A stretch of DNA of 64,000 nt, taken from Phymorhynchus buccinoides. Lineage: Eukaryota; Mollusca; Gastropoda; Neogastropoda; Raphitomidae. The notes below the pieces were generated by a model. That model worked only from the letters and a program-made list of their open reading frames with translations, searched no databases and was not told where the DNA came from. The translations under genes were made by a program, and so were the position numbers. The DNA is taken from assembly GCA_017654935.2 (NCBI GenBank), contig CM065698.1, forward strand, positions 42,730,284 to 42,794,283, written 5' to 3'. Below are positions 11,542 to 23,108 of this stretch, piece after piece. How positions within the stretch are numbered: the stretch's first letter is position 1; each line of letters starts with the position of its first letter.

Positions 11542-12441
11542 TAAATTTACTACATATTGTGCGTGTAGGTTTGTAAATCAGAGCAAAATACTATAATGTT
11601 AGGCGGAGGATGGGGAGAGGAGCCTATGGGGGCATTTGTCCCGGGGTGGGTTGGGGGTTCGTAGCGGAGAATGTTCATGTGGGCGTAAGACATTCCGGGG
11701 AAGATGGAAGAGGGGGTCCTGATATATTGACAACGCTCCTTTCTTAGAGTCAGAAGACTGCGTATGGCCTGCTTAATGATCCGCATGCGTGTGATTACCG
11801 TATATCCTCGCCAATGCGAGGAGCAACTGCAATTTGGCAGCTGCGTGGCTGAAATATGTTCCACACTATTTATGTCTCCACAGAATCCTCTACATCAAGC
11901 ACGAGATTCCAGTCAGCTGATGAATTTTGGACGACACCCCTGACAGGCCGCTCCTGCACACGGCGAGATGCGACGCCATGTTTGATTTGACGGGAACTGA
12001 TGATGAGAGCAGACTGATCACTCTGCGGCCCAAGGAATGTCAACGGTAAGGAGACAGACGCAAGGCATTACGATGCAAGCCCATCCTCTGTGTTCCGATT
12101 TCTCGGTTATTTTCAATGTTTTTCCGGTTCTTGCCTTTCTTACTGCAGATTGAGTAACATTCATCCTCTCATATTCAATCACACTAATTTTACACCCATT
12201 TTAACAGTAATAGAACAACATGCATTCAATAATAGTAAAAAGACTAAAGGCGCAGACGAACATGATAAACGCAATGACAACCAGGACTGTGACCAATGCT
12301 CGAGTCTGCGTGGCTGTTGTGTCTACTCCACTACATAGGGGGGGTTGGTGGTTCCTATTGGTGGTAATGGCGCTTTCTATCAATCTGTAACTCTGCGCTT
12401 ATAATTAATCAACAAGATATTACTGAAAAGGTCATAAAATA
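11542..12441. other. No gene seen
   Basis: No coding frame or repeat of note was recognised. Confidence 0.45.
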
Positions 12442-12974
12442 CGGTGCCCACTCAGTGCGCATAATGCGTATTCGGCATAAGCCATTTACTAAGATGAGTA
12501 GCCGGCGCAATTCGCGGTAGTGTCTACTTCCAAAAAACCCTGGCAGTTTCGTATAAACGGGTTTCCCTTTCCATATTGATGCACTTTGCAGGTTCTAATG
12601 CACTCTAGCGGTGACTTTCTGTTACTTTCTTACTATCCCTAACCCTATCCTAACCTACTCGAAACCCTATCCCTACCCTAACCTATCCCCTAACCTTTTA
12701 TAGACAGGTTTGGCAATTGCATACGTAGTATTGGTTTTTTGTTTGTTGTTTGTTTATTCTAGTCTTTTCGAATTTGTTGTTGTTGTTGAGTTTTAATTTG
12801 TTTGTGTAATATCACTGTGAAATGAACACACGTTAATCAAAAGATTCATTCATTTCATCCCTAACTTTCTGGTTTTCGACGTAACATGCCATGTCCACAA
12901 AGCTTGTATGCGAAGGCGGCAGTAGGTGAATCGGCTTTAGGCGAAACGGCAATATGCGAACCGGGGCTGCACCG
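12442..12974 (+). mobile_element. MITE with telomere-like core, copy 1 (hAT-like duplication)
   Basis: The element starts CGGTGCCCA and ends with a matching inverted terminus (ATGCGAACCGGGGCTGCACCG region). It is flanked by perfect 7-bp direct repeats TAAAATA (12435-12441 and 12975-12981). Inside are degenerate AACCCTATCCCT units (about 12635-12700), then a stretch of about 165 bp not present in the second copy (about 12703-12868), then ATGCGAA-type repeats. Copy 2 is at 62853-63212. A 7-8-bp duplication suggests a hAT-like or related superfamily. Confidence 0.75.
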
Positions 12975-14385
12975 TAAAATACAGCTTAATGTTTGTGTAA
13001 GCGCAAGTGTGGAAAAATGTGGGGACAGCTGAGAAATGTAGGGTGGGATGTGTGGGTTGGCACATTCCTGGAACCTTTACCGCTGTTTTATCTCACTATT
13101 CTCATGTATACCCCAATACAACGAATTCTATAAAATTCTGATACAACAACACAATTACAGATATTTCATCAGATTTCGTGTAAGGGGACTACGAATGTAA
13201 TGAACAAAACTATAGTAGGAATTTTCCATCCAGATTCATTTAGACAGTAGAAATTTTCACGAGGAATCATGCCTAACAAAATGTCACAGTCGGATGCATC
13301 GTTATGCAGTTTGTGTCTCACCCATTAAAGGGGCAACCCCCGGCCTGACGGATGAGTTTTTGTGTGCAAGAAACACGTCGAGATCTCAGAATACACCCTT
13401 TACAGAGATCGCAACATCACTTTGCTCTGTTTCCTAGAATCCAGAACCGTCAAATCGTGATTCCTACCTTGGCTGAGGTGCTGGAATCATATTATTTTCA
13501 TTGAAAGAGAAGACGTCATGTGCCTTCCTTTTTAATGGCCGCCTGAGTCGCTTGGAACCAAACCATGAAATGTCTACAATACAAGGCCTTTTTATTTACA
13601 GTTTACCAAAGAGGAGTTTCACTCACAACAAGGAAATATGCTCGCAATTTTTGTTATTACTGCACTACAAGAAGAGAAACGCTTCAACCATTCGAGTGGC
13701 CTCCCTCCACATCCATTCCCAGAAATGCTTCTCTCTTTGGAAACTCCCGCTAAGAGGTATCGGCCGTTTGACGGTTTGATTTCTAGGAAACCGAGCAAAG
13801 TGAGTTCCGATCGCTTGAAAAGGCTGTCTTTCTGGTGATCTCGACGTATTTCTTACAAAGCTATCGTCAGGGTGGTGTCCCCTTTTAGAGATTGGGGCAA
13901 ACGTTGTGTACTTTAGATACCCCCGGTTCATCTGTGGTGTACGAAACCTCAACTCAAAGTCTGCCTCTTTTCAGTATCATGACATAACTCTAGGCTGATC
14001 CTACCCCCATCCATTGCCTGAGCACTTCTAACGTCCAATGACTCTCTCATTGACATTTTCAACGCCAAAAAATAAATCGACGGGAGTTGAGGTTGGTACT
14101 CGGATAAACTGATAATACAATTGAAAGACCTACACGAATTTCAGCTCACAACATTGGACTTTTGCCAATGGTACATTTCTGGACACTGTTCTATAAAACT
14201 TTTATATAATAATGGGTGTCATTTAATGAGAGACATGCCTCAGTTCAAATCTCAACTAACACCGGCCAGTTTTGCATGTTCATATCCAGTAGTCTCTGAA
14301 TTTGTTTTCACCAACTATTTTTCCAGTGTACCCAATCCTGGACTATACAAACCAAAATCCACCCCAGCTCTAGAGCAGTCTTGGT
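12975..14385. other. No gene seen
   Basis: Short overlapping frames at 13501-13952 lack any recognisable domain. Confidence 0.45.
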
Positions 14386-14618
14386 CCTGACTAATCACGG
14401 GTGTCCACGTGTCTCTCCACTCTTCTAACTGGCACAAATCTGTTTTTAACCAGGTCTGACTCCCATATAAATGCCCCCCCCCAAATTCAACCCAAAACAT
14501 AATTTTAAAGAGCAGCCTCACGCGTGTTGTGACATATGGGACATCTGATCATGTTGTCATAGCTTCCCAGGAAAAAAAACCAGGCGACTTAATCGTAGGT
14601 CGTGTGAGTGTGTCTTTA
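14386..14618 (+). mobile_element. AAAGACCCAC MITE family, copy 1
   Basis: It shares with 24378-24611 the order ATCACGGGT, ACCAGGT..TGACT, AAATGCCCCCC, TTTTAAAGAGCAGCCTC, GACTTAATCGT and a terminal GTGTGTCTTTA. The 5' terminus is diverged. Confidence 0.65.
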
Positions 14619-14885
14619 GGATTACCACTTACCCCATGCCTCATACACATAATGTTTTGTTGAGGTGTAGTGATTTGGTAGCAGTATTTTTCCCCGTGTT
14701 TAATTTCTTAACCACAAGTTTTAGGTTTTTTATATGAATAGAAATATACAGGAACTGCCTGCCACGTTCTTAAATGAATCACTTCATCCGATGTGCAATA
14801 GCTCAGTATACAAAGTAGTTTTCTTAGGTCGATATTTGCCTGTGCACAACTGCGGGCCGTATCTATTTGGCAGCACAGCACAACA

Positions 14886-15119
14886 TACACACACACACAC
14901 ACACACTCGCGCACACCGTGCACGTACGCCAACAGCAACAACGGTAGCACTGCACTGAGACGCACACGGCATCTACACAACACACACAACACACACATAC
15001 ACACCACATACAACACACTACACAACACACACAGTTACACACCCATCACACTACACCACACACACACACACACTAGCACACACACAACCCCACACACACT
15101 ACACACAAGCAAACGTGCA
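14886..15119 (+). repeat. (CA)n-rich microsatellite
   Basis: Several CA runs are interrupted by short unique segments. GACA/GAGA-rich sequence follows to about 15250. Confidence 0.9.
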
Positions 15120-15439
15120 CTACATAAACTCAGATACCCATGCACACTGATACAACATATACCGAGAGATAGAGAGAAATAGAGATAACTACGACAGACT
15201 GACCGACAGAGGCAGAGGACCCCGACAGAGAGACAGTGATAGTTCAAACAGACAGACCGACGGCAAAAAACAATAGAACATATCAGCAATATATTTTAGG
15301 CAAACACACTGCACGATGTGTGCTGTCACGTCCTATGCGTTTACTTTCAATAAATTATTGCCACCAAGGGCAAACATGTGATGTTTTTGGTCCGTGTTGT
15401 GTAATATTTTATATATTTCATGTTTACTTATTTTTGTAT

Positions 15440-17338
15440 GTTTACTCTTCTCTTTATTCCTTTCCTATCCTTCTTTTCTTCCGTTCCTTTTCCATCATTC
15501 CTTCTATCGCAACTTTCTTGCTTCGTTGATTTCTTTTTTCTCCTTCTTTTCTCTTCCATTACCTGTCAGATCCTTCCTTCCTTCCTTCATCTTCTTTCCT
15601 TCATTCGTCTTCCTTCCTTCCTTCTTCCTTTCTTCCTTCCTTCATCCTTCCTTCCTTCCTTCCTTCCTTCATCCTTCTCTCTTCTTTCCTTGCATCTTCT
15701 TTCATTCTCCTTCCGTTCTTTCTTCCTTCTTTCCGTCCTCCTTCCTCCCGTTCCTTTCCTTCATCCTTCATCTTCTTTCCTTTCATCCTTCCTTCCTTTC
15801 CTTTCTTCATCCTTCCTTCCTTACATCCTCCTTCCCATCCACCTGTCCCTTCCTTCCTCTCTTCATCCTTCCTATCCTTCATCCTTATCCCTATCCAGCC
15901 ACCGTTACCTCCTTCCATCTCTTCATCCTTCCTTCCTTCCTTCCATCCACCTTCCTTCCATTCCTTCCTTCATCCTCATCCTTCTTTCCTTCATCATGTC
16001 CTTCTAATCATCCTTCCTTCCTTCCTTTCTCATCCTTCCTCCTTCCTTCATCGCTTCTTCCATCCACCTTCCTTTCCTTCCTCTCTTCATCCTTCCTTCC
16101 TCATCCTTCCCTTCCATCCAGCCTTCCTTCCTTCCTCTCTTCATCCTTCCTTCCATCCACCTTCCTTCTTTTCCTCTCTTCAATCCTTCCTCCTTCATCC
16201 TTCCTTCCCACCCCTTCCTTCTTCCTCTCTTCATCCTTCCTTCTTCCATTCCACCTTCCTTCCTTCCTTTCATTCATTCTTCCTTCTCCTTCTTGCTTCC
16301 TTCATCCTTCTGTCCATCCACCTCCTTCCTTTCCTTTCTTTCATCCTTCTCTTCCCTTCCTTCTCATCCTTCCCTTCCATCCACCTTCCCTTCCTTTGTC
16401 TCTCTTCTATCCTTACCTTCCTTCATCTTCCTTCCTTCCATCCACCTTCCTTCCTTCCTCTCTCATCCTTCTTCCTTCCATCCACCTTCCTTCCTTCTTT
16501 CATTCATTCTTCCTTTCATCCTTCCTTCACGTCCTTCATCTCTTCCTTCCATCCACGCTTTCCTTTGCTTCCTTTCTTCATCTTCATTCCTTCATCCTTC
16601 CTTCCATCCCTCCTGTCCTTCCCCTTCCTTCCTCATCCTTCCTTCCTTTCTTCATCTTCCTTCCTTCTCCTTCCTTCACCCTTTCCTTCCATCCCACTTC
16701 CTTCCTTAATCCTTCCTTCCTTTCATTCATCCTTCCTTCCATCCACCCTTCCTTCCTTCCTTTTTCTTCATCCTTCCTTCTTCTTCATCCTCCTTCCATT
16801 CACCTTTCCTTCCTTCCTTTCTTCATCCTTCCTTCCTTCCTTCATCCTTCTTCAATCCACCTCCTTCCTTTCCTTCCTTCCTTCATCCTTCACTTCCATC
16901 CACCTTCCTCCTTCCTTTCTCTATCTCTTCCTTCCTTCCTTCCTTCATAGCCATTCCTTCTCAGTCATCACCTTCACTCCTTCCTTCCTTTATCCTTCCT
17001 TTCATCCTTCCTTCCTTTCTTCATCATTCCTTCCTTTTCCATCCACCTTCCTTCCTTTCCTTCCTTCATTCTACCTTTCCATCCACCTTCCTTTGCCGAC
17101 TTCCTTCCTTTCTTCATCATGATCCTTCCTTCCATCCACCTTCCTTCCTTCCTTCCTTTCATCTTCCTTCATCCCACCTCCTTCACCCTTGTTCCTTCCT
17201 TTCTTCATCCTTCCTTCTTCCTCCACCTTTCCTTCTTTCCTTCCTTCAATCCTTCCTGTCCATCCACCTTCCTTCCTTGCCTTCACGTTTCCATTCCATC
17301 CAACTTACCTTTCATCCTTCCTTCATTCCTTCCACATC
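15440..17338 (+). repeat. Pyrimidine satellite, CTTC/ATCC rich (1.9 kb)
   Basis: The plus strand is almost pure pyrimidine apart from periodic A in CATCC. A loose unit of about 36-40 bp recurs, built from CTTCCTTCC blocks, TCTTCATCC and CCATCCACC. Long open frames through it (for example 15394-16950) contain only S, F, L, P and H and reflect the repeat, not a gene. An uninterrupted polypurine strand of this size could form triplex DNA. Confidence 0.9.
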
Positions 17339-17746
17339 CGTTTTGATTTGTCGTTGGCGAGCTCTGACTCCACCTCCCCCACCAACACCAACACCCCACC
17401 AGCACCCCACCAAGGCCTCCACCACCCCCGCCCCCGTTGTTACCACCGCCTCCTTCTCCCGTTGAAAACACTCCACCATGACACGGTGTTACGGGAAAAA
17501 GTGACTCCTGCCAGAATGATTGACTCGGTGGCACAAAATTCTTCAGAGAACATTGAATTCGGTTTTCTCTGAATTTTGCCGTGACTCTGTTTTGTGTGCA
17601 AAATATCGTCTCCGCGCTTTCAGTGTTTCCTAGACAAATAAAAAATGGAATCGTGCAGTTTTTATTATTAATGGATTGTTGGTATGCTTCTGTGGTTTGA
17701 TTGATTGAGTTATTCTAATACAATTTCGAGGTATCCTGCCTACTTG
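17339..17746. other. No gene seen
   Basis: This spacer lies between the pyrimidine satellite and the CA block, with a CCACCCC-rich patch at 17370-17440. Confidence 0.45.
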
Positions 17747-17940
17747 CACGCACGCACGCACACACACACACACGCACGCACGCACACACACACACACGCA
17801 CGCACACACACTGCACACCACACACACACACACACACACGCACGTACGTACGCCACAGCACAAGCGCGCACGCACAGCACGCTACATTTTCGACTGCACA
17901 CGTAACACACACACACGGCACACACACACACGCACACACG

Positions 17941-17989
<49 letters not shown>

Positions 17990-18275
17990 CACACATTCAA
18001 TGACACAAAACACGCAAGCACACATACACGCGAAAAATATTACACATGTAGGTAGCTACGTGCGCGCACGCGCGCGCACAACGCACACACCGCACACACA
18101 CGCCACACACACACAACACACACGCACACACACACAACACACACACACAAACACACACACACACACACAGACACAGACCGCACTCGCGCGCGAGCTCAAG
18201 CACGCACACACACACAAACACGCTCCTCTCTCTCTCTCTCCTCTCTTTCTCTCTCTCTCTCTGTCTCTCTCTCTC

Positions 18276-18318
<43 letters not shown>

Positions 18319-18320
18319 CT

Positions 18321-18360
<40 letters not shown>

Positions 18361-18454
18361 ACACACACACACACAAACACACACACGCACGCATGCACGC
18401 ACGCACGCACGCACGCCACACGCACACGTCACAGCACATCACACTTACACCACA

Positions 18455-18485
<31 letters not shown>

Positions 18486-18490
18486 CGCAC
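17747..18490 (+). repeat. Compound CA/CGCA/CT microsatellite block
   Basis: The order is CA and GCACGCA runs (17747-18000), CA (18068-18215), CT (18225-18320), CA (18321-18400), CGCA (18385-18415) and CA (18450-18487). It spans about 740 bp in total. Confidence 0.9.
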
Positions 18491-18805
18491 GATAACGAGC
18501 CACCTGACAAGGCAGGCATCCAATCAGTAGGCCCAGTATCATGCTTCGTGTCTCAACGATGACAAAGAGCCCTTATCGAAACGGTGTGAGCTCCTGGAAA
18601 TTGGAGACAGGATTTGGAGAAGACATAGAATCGATATTATTATTATTATTGTAGGCTTCACATGCACAAGGAGAGAAATCAACAACTTACGGAAACGAAA
18701 AGCAAACAAAAAACAACGCACACAAAAACCCAGTCAGTTCAACAGTAACAAGAACAACAATAAGAACTATAAATACATGTGTTGAACATTCATTCACCAG
18801 CATAT

Positions 18806-20440
18806 ATAGACCGGGGACACATAGAGACAGGGGACACAAAAAAGACAGAGGACATGTAGAGACAGGGGACACATATAGACCAGGGCGGCACATGCGACAG
18901 GCGGGCACATTGCACAGGTTGGCCATTAGAAGAGACAGGGAAGCAACACCTCATAGAGACAGGGGCACACATAGAACGACGGGAGACACATTGAGGGCAC
19001 ATGCATTGAGACGTAGGAGGGACATAATAGACAGAGACATTGAGGGATACATAGGCAGACATGGGACACATATATAGACGGGGGAACATAGAGACCGGGG
19101 CACATAGAGACGGAGGCAGGGGATGGGGACACATTGAGACCAGGGACACAACGTGAGACAGGGGCACATATAGACATGGGGACACATTGAGACAGGGGAC
19201 ACATAGAGACATAGGCACATCTGTTGGGGAGACACATAGAGACAGGGCACATAGAGTACAGGGGCACATAGAGACAGGGGCACATAGAGAGACAGGGGGA
19301 CACATAGAGAGACAGGGGACACATATAGAACAGGGGACACCTATAGAAATAGGGACACATAGAGACAGGGGACACATAGAGACAGGGGACCACATAGAGA
19401 AAGTGGGACACATTAATACAGAGACATATCCGGGGTGACACATAGAGACAGGGGACACATAGGGACAGGGGACACATAGAGACAGGGGACTCATAGAGCA
19501 CAGGGGACACATAGAGACAGGGGACACATAGAGACAGGGGACACATAGAGACAGGGGACACATTTAGAGACAGGGGACACATAGAGACAGGGACACATAG
19601 AGACAGGCGGGGACACATAGAGACGGGCACACATAAACGAGGACTCATAGAGACAGGGGACACAATAGAGACAGGGACATAGAGAAGGGGACACATAGAG
19701 ACAGGGTGACACATAGAGACATGGGGACACATAGAGACAGGGGGCACATAGAGACAGGGACACATAGAGAGGGGGACACATAGAGAGGGGACACATAGAG
19801 ACAGGGACACATAGAGACAGGGGACACATAGAGACAGGGGACACATAGAGACAGGGGACACATAGAGACAGGGGACACACTGGAGATGGGGACACAGGGG
19901 ACACATAAGGGGACACATAGAAACAGGGGACACATAGAGACAGGGGACACATAGAGACAGGGGCCACACATAGAGACAGGGGACACAATCATATAGAACA
20001 GGGGACACATAGAAACAGGGACACATAGAGACAGGGGACACATAGAGACAGGGGACACATAGAGACAGGGACACATAGAGACAGGGACACATATATACGG
20101 GGAGGGACGGGGACACGTAGAAACAGGGACACATAGAAACAGGGACACATAGAAACAGGGACACATAGAAACAGGGACACATAGAAACAGGGACACATAG
20201 AGACAGGGACACAAAATAGAGACAGGGACACATAGGGGACATAGAGACATTGGGACACATATAGACAGGGGACACATAGAGACGGGGACACATAGAGGCG
20301 GGGGCACATAGAGACAGGGGACACATAGAGAAGGGGACGCATAGAAGCAGGGACACGTAGAAACAGGGACACATAGAAACAGGGGACACATAGAGACGGG
20401 GACACATAGAGGCGGGGGGCACATAGATACATAGAGACAG
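18806..20440 (+). repeat. 18-bp minisatellite, GACACATAGAGACAGGGG
   Basis: Around 85-90 units of GACACATAGAGACAGGGG and one-base variants cover 1.6 kb. Because 18 is a multiple of three, all three minus-strand frames stay open for long stretches (for example 18926-20422), giving an artificial protein of CPLSLCVPCLYVSP-like units. Many units are 17 or 19 bp. The array runs into a GA microsatellite at 20461. Confidence 0.95.
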
Positions 20441-20460
20441 GGGTACATTAATATGATTGG

Positions 20461-20541
<81 letters not shown>
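20461..20541 (+). repeat. (GA)n microsatellite
   Basis: It is an almost pure GA run of 81 bp. Confidence 0.95.
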
Positions 20542-20543
<2 letters not shown>

Positions 20544-20900
20544 GTAAACTTGCGATTTACTGATTTTTATCCGGAAAACACGTGCAAATAACGCGCTAGA
20601 CGCGTGCAAATACAAAGCGAACTCAGCACAAACGAAAAAAAAATCCACACAGCGCGAAGTTTTCTACAATAGAAAGTGTCACTTTGTGAGCTGTTCTTGT
20701 TCGAAGCAACAGGCCTGTCTTCTTTTCTTTCTGAAAAGGTTTGGCTGCTTTTACAAACTTTGCAAATGGCGAACGGGATCTGTGCGTTCAAGAACTCCAA
20801 ACTTTGTCAAGGTAAGCATAAATCAATGGTGAATGTTTGAATAAAGTTAACGTAACATGAAAGAGGAACGAAAGGCTTAGCGTACAGTTAGAAAATAAAG

Positions 20901-21217
20901 GTTGGGAATCTTGCACATGTGGGTTGGTTGAACATGAGCTGCAGTCGCAGCAGCCGCCATTTTGGAATAGTAGTAGTACTGGTGATAGGGTCAGGCATCA
21001 TGGCCTAGGTCTCGCGGCCTATAAATCGTCCCATCATTGGTATTCACATTTATGAGAAGGGTGGGAATCGTGCACAATGTGGTTTGGTTGAACATGAGCT
21101 GTCGTCGCAGCAGCCGCCATTTTGGAATAATAGTAGTAGTAGTAGTGATAAGGTCAGGCATCATGGCCTAGGCCTCGCGGCCTATAAATCGTCCCATCAT
21201 TGGTATTCATATTTATG
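20901..21217 (+). repeat. 160-bp tandem duplication
   Basis: The first unit (20901-21060) and the second (21061-21217) share GGTTGAACATGAGCT, GCAGCAGCCGCCATTTTGGA, an AGT microsatellite and CGCGGCCTATAAATCGTCCC. The TATAAAT inside is coincidental without other promoter evidence. Confidence 0.85.
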
Positions 21218-21297
21218 TCCGTCAAGAACGATAATCTGTTTGAAGAAGCAATCGCTATGTTCTTTTCTGTTACAAATTATCGTTCTTGACGGGCATA
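21214..21297. repeat. Inverted repeat (hairpin), 17-bp perfect stem
   Basis: CCGTCAAGAACGATAAT at 21219-21235 pairs perfectly with 21276-21292. Flanking bases extend the match. The loop is 40 bp. It directly follows the tandem duplication and may be the end of a MITE. Confidence 0.7.
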
Positions 21298-21446
21298 ATA
21301 TTTTTTTAGAAGTTTTTAGAAGCTATGACGAATGATGATTTATGAGGAAAATTTATGCCGCATCAACCTTGACCAAAAAGATACATTTACCAGAAAAATC
21401 ATAAAAGATGGGACTGTTTGAAAAAGCTTTACGGCTTGTTTGGTCC

Positions 21447-21468
21447 CTACCTACCTACCTACCTACCA
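21447..21468 (+). repeat. (CTAC)n microsatellite
   Basis: It contains about five CTAC units. Confidence 0.85.
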
Positions 21469-21886
21469 TAAATGTGAATATAGCCAAAAAAATATCTATA
21501 TTTAGGAATTTCATCCAAAAGGTTCTTTAAATTGTTAATATATTATACGTAAATTTAATGTTAGATTTAAGTGGTGAACTTTTGTTCAATTCTTGTTCTT
21601 CTTCTGGTAATGTCCACCTGCCGTAACCGGCAATTATTAACATGTAGGCCTACTGGGGTTCAAAGAATTTATGCTTCGCGGGAACACCCCCCCCCCCCCC
21701 CCAAACACCCCCCTCAAAAAGCTAGATAGATAAGAGGGCATGCGAGGCTGGGCACCCCTGGCTTGTCCGAGAACACCCAACCCCACACGGAAAAACACCC
21801 ATGCTGAATATGACGCCATATTTATTCCAAAATGGCGAGGTTTCCCTTCTTCTTAGAACATTGATTAAAAAAACACCACTACAGGA

Positions 21887-22214
21887 AATAGACGATTTTC
21901 GGGAAAAAATAGGGGAGAGCAATTCGTGAAAGTTAATTACCTCGACATATTCTGTCAAACCCATAGCAACAATGGCGTCGAAGCTTGAAACCGCAATATA
22001 ACTTGCAAAATGTGACGTAAAAAATATGACATCAAATTTAGAATGACGCACGGTGTTCTAAGTGATGTAAGTCTACTCAAACACACGATTGAGAGCTGGG
22101 GATCTACCTGATGGTAGAGTAACTTCCCCTGTTTGACCGATTGAATTAGGCAAGATCATTCCCACACACCATGAAATTACTCCCCTTAATTATTTCCGAA
22201 CAATTCTTATTGGG
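21887..22214 (+). repeat. Dispersed repeat family Y, copy 1
   Basis: It begins AATAGACGATTTTCGG and includes GGCGTCGAAGCTTGA, GAATGACGCACGGTGTT, CCCCTGTTTGAC and TTTCCGAACAATTC near the end. Copies are at 37221-37621 (with about 60 bp extra in the middle) and, inverted, at 63482-63892. No coding capacity was seen. Confidence 0.8.
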
Positions 22215-22468
22215 AACAACCCCAGCCATAAAACTCGACAACTGATGTGCATTCGCTACCCTCCGTACCAATTTTGTTTTAATGAACATTGTGTTACGAA
22301 GAGCTACATTTTGTCGTGGTCTGTGTGGCAGGAGATAGGAATATTTTTTTCGGTATGAACGTAGACATTGACTGAAACGTGAAGTAGCAGTAGCTAAAAA
22401 GTACAGGGATAGGACTTTGAAGATGTCATGACAAGTCTCATACCATCTCAGTGTCAATACATATCCTG

Positions 22469-22496
22469 ATAGCTTCTTGGCCTTTTGGCTAAGACA
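22469..22496 (+). pseudogene. U2 snRNA 5'-end-like fragment
   Basis: The sequence GCTTCTTGGCCTTTTGGCTA followed by AGA matches the conserved first ~26 bases of U2 snRNA (stem-loop I and beyond) except for about two positions, and then diverges completely. The branch-point-binding region and Sm site are absent, so this is at most a truncated U2-derived fragment, perhaps the head of a short retroelement. A chance match is possible but unlikely for 16 exact consecutive bases. Confidence 0.4.
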
Positions 22497-23108
22497 GTGA
22501 TTCAGGAACATAAATTTTTCTTTATACCATGGTTGGTTTGTTCAGCCCGTCGTACATGGTGAAAGCCGATACGCGACGTTAAGAAGAAAAAAAAGGTGTC
22601 AATACAGGCCCAGCATTATTTAAAATCTCTGCGTTGCTCGATTTTTTTAATTGTGTCCAACCGCAATTTACCGGTATTGTATTTCTTACATAGAGTATTT
22701 TTCTTTTGCACATTATTACCCGGTGGTTAAAAAATAAAAATAAATCCAAGCTGAACACTAACCGTTTAGTGCGCTACGAAAAGACATTTCGTTGCATTTT
22801 CTCATGATTTCCTTTCGCCACCCCCTCCTTTGTCCACTGTACAATGATGGAAAATCATGGTACAGTTTAGTCTCTTGTGGAAGACTATGACTCTCGAACG
22901 AGGGGGCCTTTGCACCGGCTCTGGTGCTGCAGCCTAAGGGATGGGTTGGCCTTTGGGGACCTTCCCCAACGCCAGCTGTGTCCACAAATCCCTTTTGGGC
23001 CGAGAGATCAGTCCTTTAATTATGCGTGCTCACCTTATGTCCATTATCAATTCTACAATGTGTTATTAAACTGTCATTTAATTGTGTGCTCACCTCTTCG
23101 TCAATCGC

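Noticed and set aside
13501..13952. Overlapping frames of 62-95 codons in three frames
   Set aside because: No motif, composition bias or start context supports any one of them.
15394..16950. Plus-strand open frame of 518 codons
   Set aside because: It is composed of S, F, L, P and H from a CTTC-rich satellite; the lack of stops follows from the base composition.
18926..20422. Minus-strand open frame of 498 codons, Cys/Pro/Ser rich
   Set aside because: It is a translation of an 18-bp minisatellite; other minus-strand frames are equally open.
18806..20440. Possible CRISPR-like array
   Set aside because: Units are contiguous 18-bp repeats without spacers, in animal DNA.
20901..21217. TATA-box promoter (CCTATAAATC in both units)
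   Set aside because: There is no downstream gene, and the motif is simply part of the duplicated repeat.
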